Source: Cellulophaga sp. F20128
GTDB taxonomy: Bacteria > Bacteroidota > Bacteroidia > Flavobacteriales > Flavobacteriaceae
Reading direction: 5' to 3'
Length of the DNA: 64,000 bases
Assembly (NCBI RefSeq): GCF_023015805.1
Contig: NZ_JALKBA010000018.1
Location: forward strand, 1 to 64,000
In this document: positions 16,175 to 26,007 of the stretch, one piece after another
Numbering within the stretch: the stretch's first letter is position 1
Layout of the letters: each line of letters opens with the position of its first letter
Translations under genes and position numbers: made by a program
The notes under the pieces: model-generated
What the model was told of the DNA's origin: nothing
Seen by the model: only the letters and a program-made list of their open reading frames with translations
Databases searched by the model: none

Positions 16175-18442
16175 TTAAGCACCATTCTCTTTCTTTATTA
16201 CATTTAAGGCAGAACCTTCTCTATACCAATCTATTTGAGGTTGGTTATAGGTGTGGTTTAGCATAATTACATCTTTACTTCCATCAGCATGTATTAACTC
16301 TAAGGTTAATTGTTTCTCCGGAGCAAAGGCTGCAATATCTACAAAATTAAAAGTATCATCTTCTTGTACAAGGTCGTAATCTGCTTCATTATCAAATGTT
16401 AACCCTAACATCCCTTGTTTCTTAAGGTTTGTCTCGTGGATTCGAGCAAAAGACTTTACAATTACCGCTGCAACACCTAAATGTCTTGGTTCCATAGCTG
16501 CATGCTCTCTAGAAGAACCCTCCCCATAGTTATGATCTCCTACAACTACAGATCGTACACCTGCTGCTTTATAAGCACGTGCTGTATCTGGAACACCTGC
16601 AAACTCACCTGTTAATTGATTTTTAACAAAGTTTGTCTTTTTACCAAATGCATTTACTGCACCAATTAAACAGTTGTTAGAAATATTATCTAAGTGGCCA
16701 CGGAAACGCAACCAAGGACCTGCCATTGAAATATGATCTGTTGTACATTTCCCAAAAGCCTTAATTAATAATTTTGCCCCTATTAAACTCTCGTCTTTTA
16801 TGGGGGTAAACGGCTCTAATAATTGCAATCTTTCAGAATCTAGAGCAACTTTTACAACTACTCCTGAACCATCTTCATCTGGCGCTAAGAAACCTGCATC
16901 TTCTACATCAAAACCCAATGGCGGTAATTCTATACCGATAGGCTCATCTAGTTTCACTTCTTCACCATCTTCATTCAGTAACGTATCATTCATTGGATCA
17001 AAGTCTAATCGCCCAGAAATTGCTATAGCAGCAACCATTTCTGGAGAACCAACAAAGGCATGTGTATTTGGATTACCATCTGCTCTTTTAGAGAAGTTAC
17101 GGTTAAACGAGTGTACAATTGTATTTTTCGCATCTCCTTTGGCATCACTTCTATCCCATTGCCCTATACATGGTCCGCATGCATTGGTAAAGATTGTAGC
17201 TCCTAAATTTTCAAAAACTTCTAAAATACCATCTCTTTCGGCTGTAAAACGAATTTGTTCAGAACCTGGGTTGATACCAAAATCTGACTTTGACTTAATT
17301 TTTTTATCAACGGCTTGTTTTGCGATTGATGCTGCCCTTGTTAAATCTTCGTATGAAGAGTTTGTACAAGAACCTATTAGTCCCCAATCTACTTTTAAAG
17401 GCCAGCCATTAGCTCTTGCCTTTTCACCCAATTGACCAACTGGTGTAGCTAAATCTGGTGTAAATGGACCATTTAAATGAGGTCTTAACTCATCTAAATT
17501 AATTTCTATAACCTCATCAAAATATTGTTCTGGATTGGCATACACTGCTGCATCTGCAGTTAGATGTTCTTTTACTTGGTTTGCAGCATCGGCAACATCA
17601 TTACGGTCTGTTGCGCGTAAATAACGCTCCATAGACTCATCATAACCAAATGTAGAAGTAGTAGCACCTATTTCGGCACCCATATTACAAATGGTACCTT
17701 TACCTGTACACGAAAGATTTTTAGCTCCTTCGCCAAAATATTCTACAATTGCTCCAGTACCCCCTTTAACGGTTAAAATCCCGGCAACTTTCAAGATCAC
17801 ATCTTTAGCAGAAGTCCACCCCGAAATATTTCCTGTTAATTTAACCCCTATTAATTTTGGAAACTTAAGCTCCCAAGCCATACCGGCCATAACATCTACA
17901 GCATCTGCACCACCAACACCAATAGCAACCATACCTAACCCACCAGCATTAACTGTGTGAGAATCGGTACCGATCATCATTCCGCCTGGAAATGCATAAT
18001 TTTCTAATACTACTTGGTGAATAATTCCTGCACCTGGCTTCCAAAAACCAATGCCGTATTTATTAGATACAGATTCTAAAAAATTAAAAACTTCTGCACT
18101 TGTACTGTTAGCACTTTTTAAATCTGCTACCGCACCATTTTTTGCTTGTATTAAATGATCACAATGCACCGTTGTTGGAACAGCAACCTTTGGTTTACCA
18201 GCTTGCATAAACTGTAATAATGCCATTTGCGCAGTGGCGTCCTGACATGCAATACGATCAGGAGCAAAATCTACATAATCCTTTCCCCTTAAAAACTCTT
18301 GGGTTGGTTCTCCATCCCATAAATGAGAATATAATATTTTCTCTGAAAGTGTAAGTGGTTTTCCAACAATTTCACGAGCCTTATCAACACGTTCAGCCAT
18401 ACGGGCATAAACCCCTTTAATCATATCTATGTCAAATGCCAT
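16175..18442 (-). CDS. acn: Aconitate hydratase (mitochondrial-type aconitase)
   Basis: A 755-residue [4Fe-4S] enzyme that interconverts citrate and isocitrate in the tricarboxylic acid cycle. The cluster ligands are visible as Cys359 ([10 protein letters not shown]) and Cys422/Cys425 ([10 protein letters not shown]). The N-terminal region has [12 protein letters not shown] and [13 protein letters not shown], and the C-terminal swivel domain has [15 protein letters not shown] with the substrate-binding serine-arginine. The length fits the mitochondrial/Bacteroidota group rather than the longer AcnA of about 890 residues. It is monocistronic, with its own terminator and a candidate -7 element upstream. 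Confidence 0.95.
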   Translation of the reverse strand: MAFDIDMIKGVYARMAERVDKAREIVGKPLTLSEKILYSHLWDGEPTQEFLRGKDYVDFAPDRIACQDATAQMALLQFMQAGKPKVAVPTTVHCDHLIQAKNGAVADLKSANSTSAEVFNFLESVSNKYGIGFWKPGAGIIHQVVLENYAFPGGMMIGTDSHTVNAGGLGMVAIGVGGADAVDVMAGMAWELKFPKLIGVKLTGNISGWTSAKDVILKVAGILTVKGGTGAIVEYFGEGAKNLSCTGKGTICNMGAEIGATTSTFGYDESMERYLRATDRNDVADAANQVKEHLTADAAVYANPEQYFDEVIEINLDELRPHLNGPFTPDLATPVGQLGEKARANGWPLKVDWGLIGSCTNSSYEDLTRAASIAKQAVDKKIKSKSDFGINPGSEQIRFTAERDGILEVFENLGATIFTNACGPCIGQWDRSDAKGDAKNTIVHSFNRNFSKRADGNPNTHAFVGSPEMVAAIAISGRLDFDPMNDTLLNEDGEEVKLDEPIGIELPPLGFDVEDAGFLAPDEDGSGVVVKVALDSERLQLLEPFTPIKDESLIGAKLLIKAFGKCTTDHISMAGPWLRFRGHLDNISNNCLIGAVNAFGKKTNFVKNQLTGEFAGVPDTARAYKAAGVRSVVVGDHNYGEGSSREHAAMEPRHLGVAAVIVKSFARIHETNLKKQGMLGLTFDNEADYDLVQEDDTFNFVDIAAFAPEKQLTLELIHADGSKDVIMLNHTYNQPQIDWYREGSALNVIKKENGA

Positions 18443-18478
18443 TCTTTTAGGTTTTGAGTTTAAATTAATGCAATCCTA

Positions 18479-18486
18479 CAAAATTA
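18479..18486 (-). promoter_or_regulatory. Putative -7 element of the aconitase gene
   Basis: The minus-strand sequence TAATTTTG matches TAnnTTTG and lies 37 bp before the aconitase ATG. The expected -33 TTG is only approximated (TCG, 18506-18508). Confidence 0.4.
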
Positions 18487-18551
18487 ATAAAATCTGAAGG
18501 GTAAACGAAAGATTTGTGCTACGATTCATCTGAATTTAGCAAAAAAACTAT

Positions 18552-18598
18552 AAAAGACATCCTTAAAAATGAATCTTTCATTATTAAGGTCTTTTTTT
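18552..18598 (-). terminator. Terminator after the SurA-like/MoxR operon
   Basis: An imperfect long hairpin: AAAAGAC and CCTTAA on the left pair with TTAAGG and TCTTTT on the right, with an inner AATGA/TCATT stem. On the minus strand it is followed by T-rich sequence (TTTTATAGTTTTTTT). It lies 38 bp after the MoxR stop. Confidence 0.6.
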
Positions 18599-18635
18599 AA
18601 TGAAATCGTGATAAAATTATCAGATTTTACGAATC

Positions 18636-19589
18636 TTATATTATTTTCTTCACAATATCCTCTTCTGAAATCCCCTCTGCTTCTGCTTTATAATTTTTTA
18701 TAATTCTGTGTCGTAAAATTCCCTGGGCAACCGCCTTTACATCTTCAATATCTGGAGAAAATTTACCATTTACAGCGGCATGTGCTTTTGCTCCTAATAC
18801 AAGATTTTGTGATGCTCTTGGGCCTGCTCCCCAATCTACATATTGTTTTATATAATCTGATGCCGTATTTAAATTAGGACGGGTACTGTTCACTAATTTA
18901 ACCGCATATTCAACTACATTATCTGGTACCGGTATTCTGCGTACCAAATGCTGTACGGCAACTATTTCTTCTGCGTTAAACAAAGCGTTCACCTGTACAT
19001 CATTATCGGATGTAGTTAGCTTCACTACCTGGATTTCTTCTTCAATAGTAGGGTATTTTAATTCAATAGCAAACATAAACCGATCTAACTGAGCCTCTGG
19101 TAGCGGATACGTCCCTTCTTGTTCTATTGGATTTTGAGTAGCTAATACAAAATAAGGGAGCTCTAATTTGTAATGATTACCAGCAATGGTTACTGCTCTT
19201 TCTTGCATGGCTTCTAATAGGGCTGCCTGTGTTTTAGGTGGTGTTCTATTAATTTCATCTGCCAATATAATATTAGAAAAAATAGGCCCTTTAATAAATT
19301 TAAAATTTCTATTCTGATCTAGTATTTCACTCCCTAAAATATCGCTAGGCATTAGGTCTGGCGTAAACTGTATTCTTTTAAAATTTAGCCCTAAGGTTTG
19401 TGCTATGGTATTTACCATTAAGGTTTTTGCCAAGCCGGGAACACCTACTAACAAGGAATGCCCTCCGGTGTATATTGATAACAGTATCTGATCTATAACA
19501 ACATCTTGCCCAACAATCACTTTGGCAATCTCTTGTTTTAAGGCTTGGTGTTTTTTTACTAAATTTTGAATAGCAGTTACATCTGACAT
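18636..19589 (-). CDS. MoxR-type AAA+ ATPase
   Basis: A 317-residue AAA_3 ATPase. Walker A is GVPGLAKT (residues 49-56), Walker B is IILADE with Asp111 and Glu112, and the sensor-1-like strand is FVLATQNPIEQEG. MoxR proteins act as chaperones that help insert metals or assemble complexes, often with von Willebrand factor A partners, none of which is present in this window. It is the last gene of an operon, 9 bp after a SurA-like peptidyl-prolyl isomerase, a pairing that suggests a link to envelope protein assembly. Confidence 0.92.
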   Translation of the reverse strand: MSDVTAIQNLVKKHQALKQEIAKVIVGQDVVIDQILLSIYTGGHSLLVGVPGLAKTLMVNTIAQTLGLNFKRIQFTPDLMPSDILGSEILDQNRNFKFIKGPIFSNIILADEINRTPPKTQAALLEAMQERAVTIAGNHYKLELPYFVLATQNPIEQEGTYPLPEAQLDRFMFAIELKYPTIEEEIQVVKLTTSDNDVQVNALFNAEEIVAVQHLVRRIPVPDNVVEYAVKLVNSTRPNLNTASDYIKQYVDWGAGPRASQNLVLGAKAHAAVNGKFSPDIEDVKAVAQGILRHRIIKNYKAEAEGISEEDIVKKII

Positions 19590-19598
19590 ATATCTTAC

Positions 19599-21029
19599 CT
19601 ACTCTTTATACCAGTTGTTGGTAAACTCACAATCTTGGTTGTCTCTATTTACACTAACATAGGTGTCTTCTATATGCTTTTTCATCCATTTTTGAATAGC
19701 CTCAATTTTTTTCTGTGTCAAAGCCAATTCTTGAATCTTTACGTAATCCTGTGCAAAATCTGCTTCGTGCTCATCGTACCGATTGGTGATTTTCATAATC
19801 TTGTACTTCTGAGCTCCTCCTCTTTCTTCTGTTTCTAGAATAGGATTTGAAATTTCATTATCCTTAATATTTCTAATTTGGTTGTACACTTTAGAATCCA
19901 TATCTGTAAGTTCAAACTTAGTTCCAAAATCTTTAGGATTTCTCAACTGTCCTCCTTCAAATTTCGTTTCTTTTTGATCTGAAAAATTAAGTGCTGCTTC
20001 TGCAAAAGTAAATTCTTTGTCAATAATTTTTTGACGAATTTCCTCCAATTCTTCTCTTGCTGCTTTTAATGCTTCATCGGAAACTTTTGGCGTTAAAAGT
20101 ATGTGTCTAATATCTCTTTCAACTCCTCTAACTTTCTCTAAAAAGATGATATGATACCCAAAAGTTGTCTCAAAAGGTTCAGAAACCTCCCCTTCTTTAA
20201 GACTAAAGGCTACATCCTTAAATTCTTTTACAAATCCTGTTTCTTTAGTAATGCTATAAAAACCACCACTAGACCTAGACCCTTCATCCTCAGATGATAT
20301 AATGGCTTTAATCTTAAAACTAGAACCATTCTCTAAAACATCGGATCTAATTTTTAGCAACTTATCTATTACTTTTTGCTTTTCTTCTTCGCTTGCCTTT
20401 GGTTGCTTTACAATTTGAGCAATCTCTAACTGTGTTCCAAAAACAGGTCTTTGATCTTTAGGTATTTCCTTAAAAAACTGTCGCACTTCTTCCGGAGTTA
20501 TTTCTATCTCCGTAATAATATCTTGCTGCATTTTTTCAGACAACATTCTTAGCTTATTAATCTTAAAAAGGTCTTCTCTTAATGCTTCCTGAGATTCTTT
20601 TTTGTAGAAAGCAAGCAGCTTATCCATAGAACCAATCTGCCCTATTAAACCTTGAATTTGTCTTTCACTATAAGCGTTTACCTCATCATCAGCAACCAAC
20701 AAACTATCTTGAACAGCCTGGTGGGCATACAAACGATCTTCCATTAGTTTCCCCAAAAGACTACATCTATTAACATCATCTTCAGAAACCCCCTGGCTAC
20801 GCAAATCAATTAAAGTCTTTTCTATATCTGATTCTAATATTACATAATCACCAACAACAGCTGCAACACCGTCTAACTTTACTCTTTTAAAATCTGTTTT
20901 GGTTGTATCCTTTACCGTCTCCACCACATCTTCTTGCATGGCAAAAGCTGCTTCCATTGCCTGACTCGTAAATGGGCTAACGAGTAGCAACATAACTACA
21001 ATAGCAACAATCTTATTCTTGTTTTTCAT
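19599..21029 (-). CDS. SurA-like periplasmic peptidyl-prolyl isomerase
   Basis: A 476-residue exported folding factor. After a signal peptide (hydrophobic from about residue 6 to 20) comes a SurA-type N-terminal chaperone domain (VVGDYVILESDIEKTL), then two parvulin domains: one around DQRPVFGTQLEIAQIVKQP to FGYHIIFLEKV, the second around RDIRHILLTPKVSDEALK. Such proteins guide outer-membrane proteins through the periplasm. I chose the ATG at 21029, giving a proper signal peptide, rather than the upstream ATG at 21062. The gene overlaps the previous one by 17 bp, so the two are translated together. Confidence 0.9.
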   Translation of the reverse strand: MKNKNKIVAIVVMLLLVSPFTSQAMEAAFAMQEDVVETVKDTTKTDFKRVKLDGVAAVVGDYVILESDIEKTLIDLRSQGVSEDDVNRCSLLGKLMEDRLYAHQAVQDSLLVADDEVNAYSERQIQGLIGQIGSMDKLLAFYKKESQEALREDLFKINKLRMLSEKMQQDIITEIEITPEEVRQFFKEIPKDQRPVFGTQLEIAQIVKQPKASEEEKQKVIDKLLKIRSDVLENGSSFKIKAIISSEDEGSRSSGGFYSITKETGFVKEFKDVAFSLKEGEVSEPFETTFGYHIIFLEKVRGVERDIRHILLTPKVSDEALKAAREELEEIRQKIIDKEFTFAEAALNFSDQKETKFEGGQLRNPKDFGTKFELTDMDSKVYNQIRNIKDNEISNPILETEERGGAQKYKIMKITNRYDEHEADFAQDYVKIQELALTQKKIEAIQKWMKKHIEDTYVSVNRDNQDCEFTNNWYKE

Positions 21030-21897
21030 ATATTTCAAATTCCTTATTTTTAATAGCTTCATCTATAATATCTACTTCTAAATTCTTTAAAAAATTTAAG
21101 CGTCTTCTATTTAACAGCACCCGCTTTATTGTTGGACTTATATGTGCTAGTGGAGCAATATCATTTCGCTCTAACACATCAACCACCTTTGTCAAATATA
21201 CCCCTAATGAGTCTTGCAATTCAAAAAATTGTGATTTTTTTAAGTATAAATGCTGATTATCATCGGTTAAGGGCGGCACTTCATTTATTAATCTTGAGGC
21301 TTCTACCCATACAGAATCATTAAAATTCAACTTCCGAAACTGAACACTTATAGAATCAAGGTAGATCCGGTCTTTTTCCTCAAAATCTTTTAATTTCTCA
21401 ATTACAGCAGATTTGTTTAAAAACTGAGGGGGTAATTCTACATATCGAAGTCTTAAAAGTTTCTCATTTAACTTAAAATTTTCCTTTTCTCTTTCATAAA
21501 ATGCTAACAACTCGGCCTCACTGATTACAGTATCTTGCGTCTTTTGCACCAACGCTTCCTTATAGGCTCCGGTATATAAATCTGTTTTATAATTCTTCAC
21601 CAACCTATCAAACTCAGCTAATTGCTCTTCGGAAAGGTTTACCCTGGATTTAGACATTAACAATTGTTTAGAGGCCCAATTATTAATAAAACTAGTTGTT
21701 AAAAGGATACTATCTTCTTTGGAGGTCTTTGTACCAACCAAGTCGGCTATATCCTCTTTATACAAATAGCTCTCTCCAACTCTAGCAATAGGCACTTGGT
21801 CGGTATCCTTCACAAAAATTCCTTCACAGGAGCCTAGTGTTAGCATTCCAAATAGCAGTATTACCAATGCATAAATTAACCTTTCTGTACGTAGCAT
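21013..21897 (-). CDS. SurA-like lipoprotein with degenerate isomerase region
   Basis: A 294-residue lipoprotein: MLRTERLIYALVILLFG leads to the lipobox LGSC. The mature part resembles the SurA N-terminal chaperone domain (ARVGESYLYKEDIADL, helical through about residue 150). The remainder lacks the recognisable parvulin HILL or GYHI motifs seen in its neighbour, so it may be a chaperone without isomerase activity. It is the first gene of the operon with the two-domain isomerase and MoxR; its promoter lies 17 bp upstream. The ATG at 21897 was chosen because the longer frame would bury the lipid signal. Confidence 0.8.
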   Translation of the reverse strand: MLRTERLIYALVILLFGMLTLGSCEGIFVKDTDQVPIARVGESYLYKEDIADLVGTKTSKEDSILLTTSFINNWASKQLLMSKSRVNLSEEQLAEFDRLVKNYKTDLYTGAYKEALVQKTQDTVISEAELLAFYEREKENFKLNEKLLRLRYVELPPQFLNKSAVIEKLKDFEEKDRIYLDSISVQFRKLNFNDSVWVEASRLINEVPPLTDDNQHLYLKKSQFFELQDSLGVYLTKVVDVLERNDIAPLAHISPTIKRVLLNRRRLNFLKNLEVDIIDEAIKNKEFEIYEKQE

Positions 21898-21913
21898 AAA
21901 ATTGCGTATCTCG

Positions 21914-21943
21914 CAAAAATAACAATTAGAAGCGGCAGTACAA
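21914..21943 (-). promoter_or_regulatory. Bacteroidota-type promoter of the SurA-like/MoxR operon
   Basis: Minus strand: TTG (21941-21943), 19 bases, TATTTTTG (21914-21921). The -7 element lies 16 bp before the ATG at 21897, leaving a leader of about 10 nt. Confidence 0.5.
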
Positions 21944-22096
21944 GATTTATTATAAAGGATTAACACTTTTTAATATTAAATTGTAAAAATAATCTCCTTT
22001 TTTTGCTCTTGATTGATTCTTTTACCCGATAATTGGAAACCCAATAGCCTTATTAATTATAGAAATATTAGATTTACTGTTTTATATGAAAAAGCG

Positions 22097-22339
22097 ATGA
22101 GTAAAAAGATAAAATTGATCTGGGATTTTAGAGGCCCTGCTGCAGAGAAAACGGCGGAACACCACGAAATTCACTTGAAAGAATTTATTGTGTCCGAGAA
22201 CCTAAAATTGAATATTACGGGCTTTAGAGCATTAAATGATATGCACAGTATTGCATATCTTGTAGTTGAAGAAACTGAAATGATTCCTGTAAGAGATGCC
22301 TTAAAACCTCATAGAGGTGAATTATATACTGCGGAATGA
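22097..22339 (+). CDS. Small conserved protein of unknown function
   Basis: An 80-residue soluble protein starting MSKKIKLIWDFRGPAAEKTA. It has no signal peptide or membrane segment and has a mixed alpha/beta look, with HHEIHLKEF and a charged C-terminus (ALKPHRGELYTAE). I do not recognise a named domain. The frame is open from 22013, but the ATG at 22097 starts where the protein becomes compact. It overlaps the following serine hydrolase by 4 bp (ATGA), so the two are coupled. Confidence 0.7.
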   Translation: MSKKIKLIWDFRGPAAEKTAEHHEIHLKEFIVSENLKLNITGFRALNDMHSIAYLVVEETEMIPVRDALKPHRGELYTAE

Positions 22340-23478
22340 AGTATCTTTTAACGCTTATATGTTTCTTTCTTTTGTTTTTTTCCTGCAAAGAAAGAACAAC
22401 CACTTCCAATAATCCTTTAAAAACGGCCCTTGCTTCTACACATCCGGCCATACGTCAGGTAATGGATAGTGTTGCTAATTACGAAGTACAAATTAGATAT
22501 ACAGAAATTAACAAAACAAACGAGGCGTATCGCTTTGTTAATTACGATATAAATGTTGCTCCTGAACATTATTTTTATCCCGCCAGTAGTGTTAAATTAC
22601 CCATTGCGATCCTTGCTTTGGAAAAATTAAACGAGACTAACTCTTTAAGCAAGGACACTTCTTTTTTTATAGAAGGCGATACTTTAACAACGACATTTGC
22701 CAAAGAAATTATTAAAATATTTGCTGTAAGCGACAATGAGGCTTACAACAGGCTATTTGAATTTTTAGGTCAAGAATATATCCATAAAAAGCTTATAGAA
22801 AAAGGGATAGAAGGCGTTAGTATAGTTCATCGGCTATCTACAGCCAATGCCAATGATATCACCACAAAACCTTTGATTATCTATTTAAACGACAGCACTA
22901 CCTTCAGTAACACAGCTATAATTAACAACCCCCTAAAGCCTTTAAAAATCGAGAATTTAAAGAAGGGCATTGGGTATATGGATGAAGGTTTTATCGTAGA
23001 CCATCCGTTTGATTTTAGTTTAAAAAATCACTACCCAATTACAGCACAACAACAAGTTCTACAACGTATTATTTTCCCAGACTCATTCACAGAAACACAA
23101 CAGTTTAAACTAACAAATGGGCAATTGGAGTTTTTAAAAAATGCCATGCAATTATTACCTAAAGACGCTGGTTACCCTAAAACTTTGTATCATGATAGTT
23201 ATGTGAAATTCTTTATGTATGGCGACTCAAAAGACCCTATACCCAGCACTATTAAAATATACAACAAAATTGGCTCTGCTTATGGCACCCTTACAGATTG
23301 CGCCTATATTGAAGACCTAGAAAACAAGGTGCAATTTATGTTAACAGCCACCATCCTAGTAAATAAAAATGGTGTATTTAATGACAATATCTATGAATAT
23401 GACGAAATTGGTATTCCGTTTTTAGCCCAATTAGGGAGAGAGATTTATAATTACAACCGAAAACAAAAGCAGAACTAA
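22336..23478 (+). CDS. Class A beta-lactamase-like serine hydrolase lipoprotein
   Basis: A 380-residue lipoprotein with the signal MKYLLTLICFFLLFFSC (lipid on Cys17). The fold motifs are SSVK (Ser84 to Lys87, SxxK) and SDN (132-134), the triad of class A beta-lactamases. The third KTG-type element is replaced by a sequence such as KIGSAYG. The protein is longer than a classical lactamase (about 290). It may be a peptidase or a penicillin-binding hydrolase of the periplasm instead of a resistance enzyme. It overlaps the small gene before it by 4 bp. No resistance phenotype should be inferred. Confidence 0.83.
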   Translation: MKYLLTLICFFLLFFSCKERTTTSNNPLKTALASTHPAIRQVMDSVANYEVQIRYTEINKTNEAYRFVNYDINVAPEHYFYPASSVKLPIAILALEKLNETNSLSKDTSFFIEGDTLTTTFAKEIIKIFAVSDNEAYNRLFEFLGQEYIHKKLIEKGIEGVSIVHRLSTANANDITTKPLIIYLNDSTTFSNTAIINNPLKPLKIENLKKGIGYMDEGFIVDHPFDFSLKNHYPITAQQQVLQRIIFPDSFTETQQFKLTNGQLEFLKNAMQLLPKDAGYPKTLYHDSYVKFFMYGDSKDPIPSTIKIYNKIGSAYGTLTDCAYIEDLENKVQFMLTATILVNKNGVFNDNIYEYDEIGIPFLAQLGREIYNYNRKQKQN

Positions 23479-23655
23479 ACATCGTATTCCACAATAATTA
23501 GTGCGTACCAATGTTATATTATACAACCCATATGCAGCCTAAAATAGTATTTAATCATGAAATAGGATGGCTGGTAGCACAGGGTGTTTACAACATAAAA
23601 GGATAACAATATTGCAGGTGTACAAAAACCAATCGCTCATCTAGGACCCCAACTT

Positions 23656-26007
23656 ATGACCAACAACCAAGAATATTTAAACAATTTAACCAAGCAATTT
23701 GAAATTCTCCTGAGCAAACAAGAGCATTTTGCCAAGGAGTTAATGATACTGCACAAGGAAATTGAGCGCTTAAAAAAAGAGGGAATCCCTAAGCAAACTG
23801 CTAACATACAAGACGCTATTAAACAGCCAAAAACAGATCAGGATAGCTCTACTACCCAGCCTATACAAGAAATTGCAAAAGAAACTCCTAAGGTTCACAA
23901 TCCAGAACCTATAGAACCTGTTATGCCCAAAGCTAACAACACCGTATTACCAAAGCAAAAATCGAATATTGAAAAGTTTATTGGTGAAAACTTACTCAAT
24001 AAAATAGGTATCATTATTCTTGTATTTGGAGTTGCCATAGGAGCCAAATACTCTATCGAAAATGACTTAATTAGTCCGCTGACAAGAATAATTATTGGTT
24101 ACTTAACGGGCTTAACCGTACTTGGATTTGGCATTAAATTAAAAGAAAAATACACAAGCTATAGCGCTGTTTTAGTGAGTGGGGCCATAACAATATTATA
24201 CTTTATAACGTTTGCAGCCTATAGTTTTTACTCCATTTTTCCACAGTTACCCGCTTTTGGTATTATGGTAGTTCTAACCGTCTTTGCCGTTATTGCCGCC
24301 GTACATTACAACAAGCAAGCTATTGCACATATTGGCCTAGTTGGTGCATATGCCGTTCCTTTTTTACTCAGCAATGGTTCTGGGCAAATAGGTATTTTGT
24401 TTTGTTATATGTCTATCATTAATATTGGCATCTTGGTATTATCATTTAAAAAAGACTGGAAGGGCTTGTTTTACTCTGCCTTTTGCTTTACTTGGCTTAT
24501 CTATGCTTCTTGGTTTTTAACAAGCTTTAAATCCGAACATTTTTCTCTTGCTTTTTTATTCCTCTTTGTTTTCTTTTTGATATTCTACACTACTTTCATT
24601 GTAAATAAAATCATGAAGAATAAAGCCTTTAGTGCAAGTTCTATATTAATTTTACTAGCAAACTCCTTTCTGTTTTTTGGTTTTGGTTTCTTTTTATTAG
24701 ATAACAATGTAGACTACCAAGGGTACCTTGGTGTATTCACTGCCGCCAACGCATTATTACATTTTTGTGCAGGAACTATTTTGTACAAACAAAAGTTAGC
24801 CAACAACAAACTTCTCTATTTTATTTTAGGGATGGTATTTGTGTTTATCACCATAGCTGTCCCTGTACAATTGGATGGTAACTACGTAACCCTCTTATGG
24901 GTGGGTATATCAGCCTTGCTTTTCTGGATAGGCACAACCAAAGATGCTCCTATACTTAAAAAACTATCATACCCATTACTTGCGTTAGCCTTAATTAGCC
25001 TTACTCAAGATTGGGGAGCTTACCTATTACAAGAAAACTATTACGGCACAAAAGAATTAGAAAACCACTTAACTCCAATCCTTAACATCAACTTATTGAG
25101 TTCTGTATTGTGCATCCTTGCCCTATATTTTATATACCGTATAAACATAAAACACAACGCTAACAAAAAAAGTGCTCTATTTTATAGTATTCCCAGCCTT
25201 TTAATACTACTTACCTATGTTAGTCTATTTGTGGAAATAATACATTACTGGAATCTTATTTTAGTAAAATCTACCATTGTAATTGACAAAACAAATTTAT
25301 ATGCAAACCCCGTTAATTATGACCTAAGCCATTTTAAAATTATATGGCTAATTGTTTACACCTTATTCTTTCTAAGCCTAATAAGTTTCCTTAATATTAA
25401 AAAAATCAAAAACAACGTATTGGGAATTGGCGTTATAAGCTTTAGTATATTAATTCTCTTTATTTCTTTAACGCTTGGATTGTTTATCCTTAGTGATTTA
25501 AGAGACAGTTACCTGCACCCATCTGAATATTACAATGCCGGTATTTACTATTTAGGTTTACGATATGTATTGTATCTTTTTGTGGGTCTTTTAATATATG
25601 CCATCTACAGCCATAGCAAACAAGGTTTTATGCGTATTAATTTTAAAATTCCATTTTCTATCGTATTAAATATAACCACATTATGGATACTTAGCAGTGA
25701 ACTAATACATTGGATAGACCTATCTGGAGCAGAACAAACCTACGGACTAGAGCTCTCTATTTTATGGGGTTTATACTCTTTCTTTTTAGTAGCCAAAGGG
25801 ATTTGGAAAAAGATAAAATATATCCGCATTGGAGGCATCATACTCTTTGGAATCACCATTGTAAAACTATTCTTTTTAGATTTAGCTTCTTTAAATACAA
25901 TATCAAAAACTCTTGTCCTTGTAATTTTAGGGCTATTAATTCTAGGAGTTTCATTTTTATACAACAAGTACAAAAACAAAATTTTTGATGAGACAAAAAC
26001 TGAATAA
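23656..26007 (+). CDS. DUF2339 polytopic membrane protein
   Basis: A 783-residue protein. Residues 1-45 form a coiled coil (LNNLTKQFEILLSKQEHF onward), followed by a proline- and glutamine-rich linker. From about residue 112 there are roughly twenty or more membrane segments, beginning after the motif NLLNKIGIIILVFGVAIG that marks DUF2339 proteins. The function of the family is not known; it is found across Bacteroidota and Proteobacteria, often with a DUF3999 partner. Such a partner follows here with a 20-bp overlap, so the two probably form a membrane complex. Confidence 0.88.
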   Translation: MTNNQEYLNNLTKQFEILLSKQEHFAKELMILHKEIERLKKEGIPKQTANIQDAIKQPKTDQDSSTTQPIQEIAKETPKVHNPEPIEPVMPKANNTVLPKQKSNIEKFIGENLLNKIGIIILVFGVAIGAKYSIENDLISPLTRIIIGYLTGLTVLGFGIKLKEKYTSYSAVLVSGAITILYFITFAAYSFYSIFPQLPAFGIMVVLTVFAVIAAVHYNKQAIAHIGLVGAYAVPFLLSNGSGQIGILFCYMSIINIGILVLSFKKDWKGLFYSAFCFTWLIYASWFLTSFKSEHFSLAFLFLFVFFLIFYTTFIVNKIMKNKAFSASSILILLANSFLFFGFGFFLLDNNVDYQGYLGVFTAANALLHFCAGTILYKQKLANNKLLYFILGMVFVFITIAVPVQLDGNYVTLLWVGISALLFWIGTTKDAPILKKLSYPLLALALISLTQDWGAYLLQENYYGTKELENHLTPILNINLLSSVLCILALYFIYRINIKHNANKKSALFYSIPSLLILLTYVSLFVEIIHYWNLILVKSTIVIDKTNLYANPVNYDLSHFKIIWLIVYTLFFLSLISFLNIKKIKNNVLGIGVISFSILILFISLTLGLFILSDLRDSYLHPSEYYNAGIYYLGLRYVLYLFVGLLIYAIYSHSKQGFMRINFKIPFSIVLNITTLWILSSELIHWIDLSGAEQTYGLELSILWGLYSFFLVAKGIWKKIKYIRIGGIILFGITIVKLFFLDLASLNTISKTLVLVILGLLILGVSFLYNKYKNKIFDETKTE

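Noticed and set aside
22336-23478. Calling the serine hydrolase an antibiotic resistance beta-lactamase
   Set aside because: The third active-site element is altered and the protein is much longer than classical enzymes; only the fold is supported.
23532-23606. A 24-codon ATG frame before the DUF2339 gene
   Set aside because: Too short, with no coupling, signal or recognisable sequence; it looks like chance in an AT-rich gap.
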